From contig DATAZU010000041.1 in assembly GCA_036271875.1 (NCBI GenBank), forward strand, positions 1 to 64,000: 64,000 bases of DNA, written 5' to 3'. Shown here one piece after another: positions 43,503 through 51,697 of the stretch. Position numbers and translations under genes: made by a program. This stretch comes from Galbitalea sp036271875 (GTDB lineage Bacteria > Actinomycetota > Actinomycetes > Actinomycetales > Microbacteriaceae). The first letter of the stretch is position 1, and each line of letters begins with the position of its first letter. Under the pieces are notes generated by a model. It worked only from the letters and a program-made list of their open reading frames with translations, made no database searches and was not told the origin of the DNA.

Positions 43503-44425
43503 GCTCCATCGACCCGCACGAACGCGCGGACCGGGAACGTACCGAAGCCCTCAACTCGCGGTGGGACCGCGGTAAAGAGTGCACCGAGCGGAGGAACCTC
43601 GCCAAGGTTGGTGAGGTGCTCGACGATCGGGATGCCCGCCTCAAGCAGAATCGAATGCGCAGGGCGATCGCCCGCACCCTCGATGTTGTCGATATTGACC
43701 GCGTCAATACCCACCAGCGCGGCACGGTTCTCCGCGAGCCAGACGGCCCCTTCTTCGGTGAGGTATGGCGCATCCTTGGCGTAGTCAGGAGTGCCCCAGT
43801 CGGCGTCTCCACCGGTGTGGAGCAGCACCGTTCGACCGGCGACATCCAGAGCCGCGAGGGCAGCGACATCCACCCCCCGTTGTGAACTCCCGATCACGCG
43901 CGCGACAACGGTCGGCAGGTCGACGACTTTTTCGAGAGCCAGGCCCGCGAGATCGAAGCCGTTCGGATAGCGATGAAACGGGGTATCAAGATACGTACCC
44001 GTGTTTCCGACCATGGAGATGCGGTCGATCGCGAACTCGGTTCCCGGTGCGTAGATGGCGCGCGAACCCTCCCTGGTGAGATGGGGCGTGATTTCCGGCA
44101 CGGGCAGTCCCGGGTAGGTGACGCCTCCCGACCGGATCGTGTGGCTCAGGTCGATGAGCCGGGAGCCTGTCGGATGGGCGGCTGCCGTCTGTGTCGTGGC
44201 GCTTGGCCCGCCGCTGGTTCCCTTGTGGGCCTCCTCGAACACTCGGACGTTCGTCAGCTCCACGTGATCGACCATCAGCAGGGACAGCGACGAAACGAAG
44301 AGCCGGCCGATCTGGTCGGGCGTCGCATCCCTGCTCGATACGTCGACACGGAATTCGTTCGCACTCAGAGACCCTCCGTTGAGGAACGAAACGACGGCAT
44401 CGAACTCGGCGCGGTACTCGGTCAT
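43499..44425 (-). CDS. Cyclase-family (kynurenine formamidase-like) hydrolase
   Basis: A 308-residue protein. Residues about 80-308 are the cyclase/formamidase fold: RLIDLSHTIRSGGVTYPGLP at the start, NTGTYLDTPFHRYPNG for the metal site, LLHTGGDADWG in the middle and VEHLTNLGEVPPLGALFTAV near the end. The usual HxGTHxDxPxH motif is changed to NTGTYLDTPFH, so two of the standard histidines are Asn and Tyr. The first 75 residues form an extra helical domain. Known members hydrolyse formylkynurenine or cyclise polyketides; the substrate here is unknown. ATG 44425 was chosen because upstream sequence is the tRNA-Tyr flank. Confidence 0.85.
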   Translation of the reverse strand: MTEYRAEFDAVVSFLNGGSLSANEFRVDVSSRDATPDQIGRLFVSSLSLLMVDHVELTNVRVFEEAHKGTSGGPSATTQTAAAHPTGSRLIDLSHTIRSGGVTYPGLPVPEITPHLTREGSRAIYAPGTEFAIDRISMVGNTGTYLDTPFHRYPNGFDLAGLALEKVVDLPTVVARVIGSSQRGVDVAALAALDVAGRTVLLHTGGDADWGTPDYAKDAPYLTEEGAVWLAENRAALVGIDAVNIDNIEGAGDRPAHSILLEAGIPIVEHLTNLGEVPPLGALFTAVPPRVEGFGTFPVRAFVRVDGA

Positions 44426-44630
44426 GTCTCGAACGTTAGCGCCTGCGCCGAGGTTGATTCCGCCATTTGTGAGGTAGATCCTGCCTCTGTTGCTCGTAGG
44501 CGGCCTACGCCGCGATGCGGCTTCGCCCGGTGAGGGATTCGACTCCCAAATGTGCCGCCGAAATATTGCCGTGCAATATTTTCGGGCTGCGCGTTCGGGG
44601 CCCACGGGGTGCGCATATCTCGGCTGCCGG

Positions 44631-44669
44631 AAATGTCGAAGGCCCCGCATTGCGGGGCCTTCGACATTT
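44631..44669 (-). terminator. Hairpin terminator of tRNA-Tyr
   Basis: A perfect inverted repeat: 18-bp arms (44631-44648 and 44652-44669, beginning AAATGTCGAAGGCCCCGC) around a 3-nt loop. It lies 1 nt after the 3' end of tRNA-Tyr on the minus strand and ends in ATTT, so it should end that transcript. Confidence 0.8.
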
Positions 44670-44670
44670 G

Positions 44671-44752
44671 TGGCAGGTGAGGGATTCGAACCCCCGAAGT
44701 TGAAAACGGCTGATTTACAGTCAGCTCCCTTTGGCCGCTTGGGTAACCTGCC
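44671..44752 (-). tRNA. tRNA-Tyr (GTA anticodon)
   Basis: Minus strand, 82 nt class II tRNA: acceptor GGCAGGT/ACCTGCC, anticodon stem GCTGA/TCAGC with loop CTGTAAA, a long variable arm (CGTTTTCAACTTCG region), T loop TTCGAAT and discriminator A. CCA is not encoded. It is followed directly by a strong hairpin terminator. Confidence 0.94.
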
Positions 44753-44825
44753 AGGACGCTCCGACCACGTGTGATCACCTGACCAGAGGCGCTGAACAAC
44801 CTTACAAGCTAACGACCACCACGGT

Positions 44826-44831
44826 TAAACT
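44826..44831 (+). promoter_or_regulatory. Leaderless -10 hexamer, yajQ
   Basis: TAAACT followed by 6 nt and ATG at 44838. Confidence 0.5.
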
Positions 44832-44837
44832 GAGGCT

Positions 44838-45326
44838 ATGGCAGATTCCACGTTTGACATCGTCAGCAAGGTCGACAGAATGGAGGCCGACAACGCGGTC
44901 AACCAGGCGCAGAAGGAAATCGCGACGCGCTACGACTTCAAGAATGTCGGAGCATCCGTCGAATGGAGCGGCGAGAAGCTGCTGCTGAAGGCAAGCGCCG
45001 AGGAGCGGGTCAAGGCCGTCCTCGAAGTGGTCGAGCAGAAGTTCATCAAGCGCGGTATTTCGCTTCGCAGCCTGGATGAGGGCGACCCGTACGCGAGCGG
45101 CAAGGAGTACCGCATCGAGGTAGGCCTGAAGAACGGCATCTCATCCGAGGATGCGAAGAAGGTCGCCAAGATCATCCGCGACGAGGGACCGAAGAGCGTC
45201 AAGTCGCAAATCCAGGGTGATGAGCTTCGCGTGCAGTCGAAGAGCCGGGATGACCTCCAGGCGACGATGGCGCTGCTCAAGGGCAAAGACCTGGACGTAG
45301 ACCTCCAGTTCGTCAACTTCCGATAG
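44838..45326 (+). CDS. yajQ: YajQ-family nucleotide-binding protein
   Basis: A 162-residue protein covering the whole YajQ family length. It opens DSTFDIVSKVDRMEADNAVN, has ATRYDFKNVGASVEW, the basic KFIKRGISL strand, and ends DLDVDLQFVNFR, all hallmarks of the family. YajQ proteins are two-domain ferredoxin-like folds; some bind cyclic di-GMP and act as transcription co-regulators, others have been linked to tRNA or phage-related binding. No catalytic residues are expected. The gene follows tRNA-Tyr divergently and begins 6 nt after a TAAACT hexamer. Cardiolipin synthase starts 16 nt downstream and is probably cotranscribed. Confidence 0.95.
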   Translation: MADSTFDIVSKVDRMEADNAVNQAQKEIATRYDFKNVGASVEWSGEKLLLKASAEERVKAVLEVVEQKFIKRGISLRSLDEGDPYASGKEYRIEVGLKNGISSEDAKKVAKIIRDEGPKSVKSQIQGDELRVQSKSRDDLQATMALLKGKDLDVDLQFVNFR

Positions 45327-45341
45327 CGCGGGCGCCGGCCA

Positions 45342-46808
45342 ATGTTCAACTGGTCGATCGTCGTCCTGATCATTGTGGTGCTCGCGATCGTGGTCGATCT
45401 CGTCGTCCGTGTGCTCTCGGTCATCCTGATCCCACGCAACCGACGGCCGCAGACGGCAACGGCCTGGCTCCTCGCGATCTTCTTTCTGCCGTACATCGGC
45501 ATCATCCTGTTCTGGCTGATCGGCAGCCGCCATTTGCCGAAGAAGCGACGCGAGAAGCAGCGCGAAATCAACAGGTTCATTCTTGAAACGACGACCGGCA
45601 TGGATCTGGTGCGACGTGACAAGTCTTGGCCGAAATGGCTCGATCCGATCACCGAACTGAACCGTCACCTCGGCGCGATGCCCATCGTCGGTGGCAACAG
45701 GGCGACGCTGCACGATGACTACAGCGAGTCGCTGATCTCGATGACAAACGCCATCCGCACGGCCAGGCGCTACGTCCACGTCGAGTTCTACATCCTGAAC
45801 CTGGACAATACGACCCGCGCGTTCTTCGACGAACTCGAGGCCGCTGTGCAGCGAGGGGTCACGGTGCGCGTTCTGCTCGACCACATCGCGTGCCTGCGGT
45901 CCACCAACTACCGGGGCACGCTTCGTCGGCTGACGCAGCTGGGCGCCGAGTGGCATCTCATGCTGCCGGTACAGCCCTTCAAGGGAAAGTTCCAACGACC
46001 CGATCTGCGCAACCACCGCAAGATCCTGATCATCGACGGCGAGGTCGGATACACCGGATCCCAGAATGTGATCGATTCCAGCTACGACAAGCGCAGCAAT
46101 CTGCGCCGGGGTCTTCGCTGGAAGGACCTCATGGTGCGTTTCGAGGGACCGATCGTTGCCGGCATCCACGCGCTCTTCGTCACCGACTGGTACAGCGAAA
46201 CCGACGAACTGCTCGTGCGCGAGGTTGGTCCGATCGAGATCGAGCGCGGAAGCGACCTGCTGGATGCCCAGGTCGTCCCCAGCGGACCCGGATTCGACGG
46301 CGAGAACAACCTGCGGCTGTTCAACTCGCTCATCTACGCGGCACAGAAGCGGATCGTCATCACGACCCCGTACTTCGTTCCAGACGAATCGATGCTCTAC
46401 GCGATCACGACCGCGGCCCAGAGCGGCATCGACATCGAGCTCTTCATGAGCGAGATCGGCGACCAGGCCGTCACCTATCACGCGCAGCGTAGCTACTACG
46501 AGAGCCTGCTTCGGGCTGGCGTGCGGATCTGGCTCTATCGCGCGCCGACCATCCTGCATGCGAAGCACATGACGATCGACGACCAGGTCGCGGTCATTGG
46601 CTCGAGCAACATGGATATGCGCTCGTTCAGCCTCGACCTCGAGATCTCGGTGATGGTCAAGGGCACCCAGTTTGTGCAGTCGCTGCGGCGCGTCGAGGAC
46701 AGCTATCGCCGCCACGCGCACGAACTCACGCTGGCCGACTGGATGACGCAGCCGCTGCGCAGCAAGATCCTGGACAACATTGCGCGTTTGACAGCGGCGG
46801 TTCAGTGA
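45342..46808 (+). CDS. cls: Cardiolipin synthase
   Basis: A 488-residue membrane phospholipid enzyme. Two N-terminal membrane helices (residues 5-30 and 42-62, with WLLAIFFLPYIGIILFWLIG) form the PLDc N-terminal domain. Two phospholipase D active-site motifs follow: NHRKILIIDG near residue 225 and HAKHMTIDD near 405, each with a downstream GS(Q/S)N. The two HKD motifs act together to transfer a phosphatidyl group between two phosphatidylglycerol molecules (or from CDP-diacylglycerol), making cardiolipin. It lies between yajQ and a NUDIX gene in one operon; the NUDIX start overlaps its stop by 4 nt. Confidence 0.93.
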   Translation: MFNWSIVVLIIVVLAIVVDLVVRVLSVILIPRNRRPQTATAWLLAIFFLPYIGIILFWLIGSRHLPKKRREKQREINRFILETTTGMDLVRRDKSWPKWLDPITELNRHLGAMPIVGGNRATLHDDYSESLISMTNAIRTARRYVHVEFYILNLDNTTRAFFDELEAAVQRGVTVRVLLDHIACLRSTNYRGTLRRLTQLGAEWHLMLPVQPFKGKFQRPDLRNHRKILIIDGEVGYTGSQNVIDSSYDKRSNLRRGLRWKDLMVRFEGPIVAGIHALFVTDWYSETDELLVREVGPIEIERGSDLLDAQVVPSGPGFDGENNLRLFNSLIYAAQKRIVITTPYFVPDESMLYAITTAAQSGIDIELFMSEIGDQAVTYHAQRSYYESLLRAGVRIWLYRAPTILHAKHMTIDDQVAVIGSSNMDMRSFSLDLEISVMVKGTQFVQSLRRVEDSYRRHAHELTLADWMTQPLRSKILDNIARLTAAVQ

Positions 46809-47257
46809 CCGTGAGCGAGGCCAGACGCGCGGCGCGCGTAATCCTGCTCGACCGGGACGAACGCATCCTCCTGTTATTCGGCAGAGACCCGTCGCTGGCC
46901 GACGACCCCGGATGGTGGTTCACACCGGGAGGCGGAGTGGAGGGACTCGAAAGCCTGCGTGAGACCGCCATCCGCGAAACTAACGAGGAGACCGGCCTAC
47001 TCCTCGAATCGGTGAATGGCCCGGTGCACGAGCGCGACACGACCTTCACTTTCGAGGGCGCGGTCATCCATCAGGTCGAGACATACTTCACCGCATCGGT
47101 GACCGCCTTCGAGATCAACCGCGGAGGATGGACCGAACTTGAGCAGCGCAGCATGAGCGGCGCGCGCTGGTGGAGTCTCGATGAGCTGGTTGCCACCAAC
47201 GAGACGGTCTATCCGGAGAACCTCGTTGACGTGCTCCGACGGGTGATGCGCCGGTAG
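46805..47257 (+). CDS. NUDIX hydrolase
   Basis: A 150-residue single-domain NUDIX protein. The box GGGVEGLESLRETAIRETNE followed by ETGL satisfies GX5EX7REUXEEXGU, with the metal-binding glutamates present. WWFTPGGGVEG leads into the box, and WWSLDEL near the C terminus is common in the MutT/ADP-sugar groups. Such enzymes hydrolyse nucleoside diphosphates linked to another group; this subgroup is not specific enough to name the substrate. Its GTG overlaps the cardiolipin synthase stop (GTGA), so it is the last gene of the yajQ-cls-NUDIX operon. Confidence 0.9.
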   Translation: MTVSEARRAARVILLDRDERILLLFGRDPSLADDPGWWFTPGGGVEGLESLRETAIRETNEETGLLLESVNGPVHERDTTFTFEGAVIHQVETYFTASVTAFEINRGGWTELEQRSMSGARWWSLDELVATNETVYPENLVDVLRRVMRR

Positions 47258-47266
47258 TCCCGACCG

Positions 47267-49465
47267 CTATTTCTCGGCTCGAGCCAGCTTCGACGGCCAC
47301 CAGATCTTGCGACCGATGTCGTACGCCAGCGCTGGGACAAGAAGCGACCGAACGACGATGGTATCGAGCAGCACTCCGAACCCGACAATGAAGGCGATCT
47401 GGCTGAGGAACAGCACGGGGATAACACCGAGAGCCGCGAAGGTTGCCGCGAGCACGATCCCGGCTGAGGTGATCACGCCGCCGGTGATAACCAGTCCGCG
47501 GATCACGCCATCCCTCGTCCCGAATCGCAGAGACTCCTCGCGCACTCTCGTCATCAGGAAGATGTTGTAGTCGACGCCGAGCGCAACCAGGAAGATAAAC
47601 CCATACAGGGGCACAGCCGGGTCAGCTCCAACGAACTTGAAGACGTGGTTGAACACCAGTGCCGAGATTCCGAGCGTCGCCGAGAATGACAGCACCACGC
47701 TGCCGATGAGCAGCACAGGCGCGAGGACGGAGCGCAGCAGGAGCATCAGCACGATCAGGATGACCAGGAGCACGACGGGAATGATGAGGTCGCGATCGTG
47801 CACGGCCGCCGCATTGGTGTCGATCGCGGTCGCGGTCGTGCCTCCGACTATCGCCCCACCGGTCCCCGCGAGCCTCGTCCGCAGGTTCTCGACGACCGTC
47901 TGGGCAGCGACCGAGTCCGGATCCTTGCTGAGCGTCGCCTGCATCAGGACCTTGCCGTCCTTCACGGTCGGTGTGACGATGACGGCGGGGCAGGGCACGT
48001 CCCCGAGCGCCGCACACGTGGGCGAGGCGGCGTCCGACGGATAGCTGCCGTCCTTGGCGACCGGAACGTATCCGATGTCGGTCAGCAACGTAACCGAGTT
48101 GACTCCGGATGTCGCGATCGCCCTCTTACCTGCCGACTGCAGCGATCCCTTGGCAACGACGATCACTGCCGGCGACCCCGAACCCTCCGGGAAGTGCTTG
48201 CCGAGCGCGGTCTGGCCGGCGCGAGCCTGCGAGTAGCTCTCGACAACGGCGCTCTGCGGTGTACCGCTCGCCTTGAGCTGCAGCAGCCCAGCGGATGCGG
48301 CGAGCAACAACACGACACACACGACCCAGACCCAGCGGGGTCGCCTCGCGATTCCACTGCCGAGGCGCGGCCACGGTCCCTTGACCGTGCTGCCGCCCAC
48401 CTGTGGATGCGGCGACCCGAACTTCGGTCGGAGCGGCCAGAATGCCACGCGACCGAAGACGAGCAGGAGAGCCGGCAGCATCGTGAGCGCCGCAATCAGA
48501 GCGAACGCGATGCCGATCGCCCCAACGGGGCCGAGCGCCTTGTTCGAGTTGAGGTCGCTGAACAGAAGGCAGAGGAGGCCAAGGATCACGGTGCCCGCCG
48601 ACGCCAGGATGGGAGCGAACGCACCCTTCAGCGCCGCAACGGTCGCCACCCAGCGCTTCTCGTTGTCCCTCAGCGCCTCCCGGTAGCGAGAGACATAGAG
48701 CAACGAATAGTCGGTCGCGGCGCCAATTACCAGGATGAACAGAATGCCCTGAACCTGACCATTGAGCGCGACAGCGCCTCCCTTCGCGAGGTGCCAGATC
48801 ACGAAGATGGCGGCACAGAGCGCGAACACCGAGGTCAACAAAACCAGGATCGGCAGGATCGGCGATCGGTACACGATGATCAGGATCACGAACACGGCGA
48901 GAATCGCGACGAGGAGGAGCACTCCGTCGATTCCGGCAAACGCACTGCCGAGATCCGAGATCTGCCCGGCCGGCCCGGTTACGTATCCCGTGAGGCCTGC
49001 AGGCGGGCCCTTGGCTATCGACGCGCGCAGATTGCTGATTGTGGCGTCGAGCGACGTGTTGTCCTTGACCGGCACGAGAACTTCGATCGCCTTGGAGTCC
49101 TTCGACACGATTGCCGGGGAAATCCCGCTGGATACGCCGGCGGTGTTCTTCATCGCCGCGATGCGGTTGTTGACGAAAACACGGTCGCCTTCTGTGAGTC
49201 CACCGGGACGGACGAAGACGACGACTGCGGGAAGTACCTTTTTGCTCGCGAAGGTGACCTCGAGGTTTTGCACCTTCGTCGCATCCGAAGTGGCGGGAAG
49301 ATAACTGGTCGCATCGTTGCTCGAGACCTGACTGATCTTGCCGAAGTACGGTCCGCCGGTGTAGCCGACGGCAAGCCAGGCGAGGATGAGGATCACGGGC
49401 AGCGCCCAGCGCAACCAGGCCGGAAAGCGACTCTTCGTCGGCGGAACAACTGGTGTGCTTGCCAC
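47267..49465 (-). CDS. MMPL-family RND transporter
   Basis: A 732-residue transporter with about 12 membrane helices in two halves, each beginning with one helix and a periplasmic domain of 130-150 residues and followed by five helices. GAATDYSLLYVSRYREAL (first half) and GVDYNIFLMTRVREE (second half) are the twin proton-relay Asp/Tyr motifs of MMPL proteins. It lacks the long C-terminal tail of MmpL3. Members export lipids, siderophores or drugs. GTG at 49465 follows GGAGAAAC, and a 9+9 bp palindrome overlapping a TATAGT -10 lies just upstream, so expression is probably controlled by a MarR or TetR-type repressor encoded elsewhere. Confidence 0.93.
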   Translation of the reverse strand: MASTPVVPPTKSRFPAWLRWALPVILILAWLAVGYTGGPYFGKISQVSSNDATSYLPATSDATKVQNLEVTFASKKVLPAVVVFVRPGGLTEGDRVFVNNRIAAMKNTAGVSSGISPAIVSKDSKAIEVLVPVKDNTSLDATISNLRASIAKGPPAGLTGYVTGPAGQISDLGSAFAGIDGVLLLVAILAVFVILIIVYRSPILPILVLLTSVFALCAAIFVIWHLAKGGAVALNGQVQGILFILVIGAATDYSLLYVSRYREALRDNEKRWVATVAALKGAFAPILASAGTVILGLLCLLFSDLNSNKALGPVGAIGIAFALIAALTMLPALLLVFGRVAFWPLRPKFGSPHPQVGGSTVKGPWPRLGSGIARRPRWVWVVCVVLLLAASAGLLQLKASGTPQSAVVESYSQARAGQTALGKHFPEGSGSPAVIVVAKGSLQSAGKRAIATSGVNSVTLLTDIGYVPVAKDGSYPSDAASPTCAALGDVPCPAVIVTPTVKDGKVLMQATLSKDPDSVAAQTVVENLRTRLAGTGGAIVGGTTATAIDTNAAAVHDRDLIIPVVLLVILIVLMLLLRSVLAPVLLIGSVVLSFSATLGISALVFNHVFKFVGADPAVPLYGFIFLVALGVDYNIFLMTRVREESLRFGTRDGVIRGLVITGGVITSAGIVLAATFAALGVIPVLFLSQIAFIVGFGVLLDTIVVRSLLVPALAYDIGRKIWWPSKLARAEK

Positions 49466-49476
49466 GTTTCTCCAAT

Positions 49477-49496
49477 TAGTAAGCTAGCTGACTATA
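49477..49496 (-). promoter_or_regulatory. Operator and -10 of MMPL transporter gene
   Basis: TAGTAAGCTAGCTGACTA is an 18-bp palindrome with one mismatched pair (49477-49494). On the minus strand TATAGT (49491-49496) overlaps its edge, 25 nt before the GTG, so binding would hide the -10. Similar AGCTAGCT-centred sites precede efflux genes controlled by MarR-type proteins. Confidence 0.6.
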
Positions 49497-49523
49497 TCCC
49501 ACCGGCCGCTGGGGAATCCCCCA

Positions 49524-50153
49524 CTACCGGTCGAGCGTGGAACGCACTTCGTCGATGGCTTCCTGGGCCCAGACCTGTTGCTGCGGTGTGCCGAAATCGC
49601 GTGCAGAATCCGCGGCGAGCTCGAATTCGGCGAGCGCGGCGGGGGCATTTCCCTCGTCGAACAGCCGCCGGCCGAGGTTGTTGTGGAGGCTCACCGCCCA
49701 GCGCCTGGTCCGAGCATCCGTCGCCTCCCCCACTGTCTCAAGGGCACGGGCCGTCCAGTGTTCACTTCGATCAGAATCCGCAATCGCGAGCATGTGCGCC
49801 GCATCCACCGTCAGGAAATCGTGACCCTCGGCGGAGGCCGCGGCGAGCGCCTCCTCGAACAGCGGGATCGCCTCGTCCGGGTGCCCGGACGAGTTGCGGA
49901 GGCGTCCGCGCTCAAGCAGCACGCGTGTCAAGACCACTCCGTCGACCGAATCAATCGAATCAAGCTCGGCTTCGCCATCCGCGAAGCGCTCCTGCAGCCC
50001 GAGGGCACGAGCGACCTGCGTGCGTAGTTCCGCGCCGACGACGGAGCCGGATGGCGCATCCGCCACGGCCTCCCGTAGCTGCCGCTCGGAGGTCGCAGCA
50101 TCCGAGAAATCCCACAGCTCATCGAGCCGCTGCTGACTGATTCGGTCGGTCAC
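49524..50153 (-). CDS. Tetratricopeptide-repeat protein
   Basis: A 209-residue soluble helical protein. Repeated helix pairs with A/G at TPR positions are visible (LRTQVARALGLQERFADGEA, then GRLRNSSGHPDEAIPLFEEA, RWAVSLHNNLGRRLFDEG, and ALAEFELAADSARDFG), so four or so TPR units. No enzymatic domain or signal peptide is present, and it should act as a protein-binding scaffold. It is the shape of a common actinobacterial TPR protein of unknown role. The GTG start lies 63 bp from the FprA stop; the MMPL gene follows after 58 bp but with its own promoter. Confidence 0.8.
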   Translation of the reverse strand: MTDRISQQRLDELWDFSDAATSERQLREAVADAPSGSVVGAELRTQVARALGLQERFADGEAELDSIDSVDGVVLTRVLLERGRLRNSSGHPDEAIPLFEEALAAASAEGHDFLTVDAAHMLAIADSDRSEHWTARALETVGEATDARTRRWAVSLHNNLGRRLFDEGNAPAALAEFELAADSARDFGTPQQQVWAQEAIDEVRSTLDR

Positions 50154-50216
50154 AACACCATCCCATCACGCGCCACTGGTAGGCGCGGTAGGGCTAACCC
50201 ACGAGTCGCGTTCGGG

Positions 50217-51596
50217 CTAGTGCGCGTCCGACGAATTGGACGCGCGGACCATCTCGTCGCGCGGCACGACCTTGATGCGCGCCCGGCCGTGCGGCTCGCC
50301 CAGTGACTGCTCGAATGCGTCCAGGTTGTGCCAGCCGTCGAGGTTCGTGTATTCGATGCCGCGGCTTTCGAGGAGTTCGACAACCGACTCCTCGGACGGC
50401 GACTCGGGTGACCACCAGTCGGCCTGGTCGTGCACCACGTGCTTGATCGTCTCCATGGCGTCACTCTTGGTGTGACCGATCAGGCCCACCGGACCGCGCT
50501 TGATCCATCCGGTCGCGTAGACACCCGGAATTATCTCGTCGGCGTCGTTCAGCACCTGACCCTCGCGGTTCGGGATGATGCCGCGCTTCTCGTCGAACGG
50601 GATGCCGTCAAGCGGCGAGCCGAAGTAGCCGACAGCCCGGTACAACGCCTGAATCGGAACCTCGCGAAACTCGCCCGTGCCGCGCACGCCGCCCGCGCCA
50701 TCCGGCTCGGTGCGCTCCCAGCGGAAGCCGCTGACGAGGCCGTCGCTTGCCAGCACCTCATCCGGCTTCGCGAAGAAGTGCAGATGCAGGCGCCGCGACG
50801 CGGCCCCGGTTTCGCTCGATCTGTTCAACAGGCGCTGTCGCCACTGCGTGAACACCCGGTCGATGACGAGTACCTGTTTGTTGGTCTCGATAGCCGTTCT
50901 ACTTGCCTCGTCGTAGTCGAAGTCCTCGTCGTGGACAATCATGTCGACGTCACGCAGCTCACCCAACTCGCGCAACTCAAGCGGCGTGAACTTCACCTGC
51001 ATCGGTCCGCGTCGACCAAAGACGTGGACATCCGTGACGGGCGACGCCTTCAGTGCCTGGTAGACGTTATCCGGAATTTCGGTGGGAAGCAGATCATCCG
51101 CATGTTTCGCCAGCATGCGCGCGACATCCAATGCGACGTTGCCGTTGCCGATGACGGCGATCTCCCTGGCCTCGAGCGGCCATTCGCGCGATACGTCAGG
51201 ATGTCCGTCGTACCAGCTGACGAAGTCCGCGGCGCCGTAACTCCCGGGAAGGTCGACGCCGGGAAGGTCGAGGTCGGCATCCCGAATGGCGCCGGTCGAG
51301 AAGATCACAGCGTTGTAGTGCTTCTTCAGGTCGTCGAGCGTGATGTCCCGGCCGTACAGCACGTTCCCGAACAGGCGAATGCGGCCGGTGTCGAGCACCT
51401 CGCGCAGGGCGGTGATGATCCCCTTGATCCGTGGATGATCGGGGGCGACTCCATAGCGGACGAGCCCGTACGGCGCCGGCAACTGCTCGAACAGATCGAT
51501 GGAGATGTCGAACTCGGCTTCCGCCTTGAGCAGGATGTCCGCGGCGTAGATGCCGGCGGGTCCGGCGCCGACAATGGCCAGCCTCAGCTTGGTCAC
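50217..51596 (-). CDS. fprA: Ferredoxin-NADP reductase (FprA-type)
   Basis: A 459-residue FAD enzyme of the adrenodoxin reductase / FprA group. LAIVGAGPAGIYAAD (residues 6-20) binds FAD; VRYGVAPDHPRIK is family-diagnostic; AVIGNGNVALDVARM (around 150) binds NADP; VHVFGRRGPMQVKFT follows; and VYATGWIKRGPVGLIGHTK is the C-terminal FAD/NADP motif. It passes electrons between NADPH and ferredoxin, supporting cytochromes P450 or other redox proteins. It is monocistronic between the polyprenyl synthase and TPR genes; there is no ferredoxin domain fused or adjacent, unlike the longer FprB-type. Confidence 0.92.
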   Translation of the reverse strand: MTKLRLAIVGAGPAGIYAADILLKAEAEFDISIDLFEQLPAPYGLVRYGVAPDHPRIKGIITALREVLDTGRIRLFGNVLYGRDITLDDLKKHYNAVIFSTGAIRDADLDLPGVDLPGSYGAADFVSWYDGHPDVSREWPLEAREIAVIGNGNVALDVARMLAKHADDLLPTEIPDNVYQALKASPVTDVHVFGRRGPMQVKFTPLELRELGELRDVDMIVHDEDFDYDEASRTAIETNKQVLVIDRVFTQWRQRLLNRSSETGAASRRLHLHFFAKPDEVLASDGLVSGFRWERTEPDGAGGVRGTGEFREVPIQALYRAVGYFGSPLDGIPFDEKRGIIPNREGQVLNDADEIIPGVYATGWIKRGPVGLIGHTKSDAMETIKHVVHDQADWWSPESPSEESVVELLESRGIEYTNLDGWHNLDAFEQSLGEPHGRARIKVVPRDEMVRASNSSDAH

Positions 51597-51697
51597 GTGT
51601 TGTGTTTCCTCTCTTTCATCCGATGGGCGGAGTTGTTTGCTCGGGGCGGAGTTACAACGCCGCCCGCAACGGATATCTCCGCCCGCAACGGGCTGGG

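Noticed and set aside
47798..50140. A 780-codon open frame on the plus strand
   Set aside because: It is antisense to the MMPL transporter and TPR genes; the product is Arg-rich low-complexity sequence without domains, as expected from a shadow frame in high-GC DNA.
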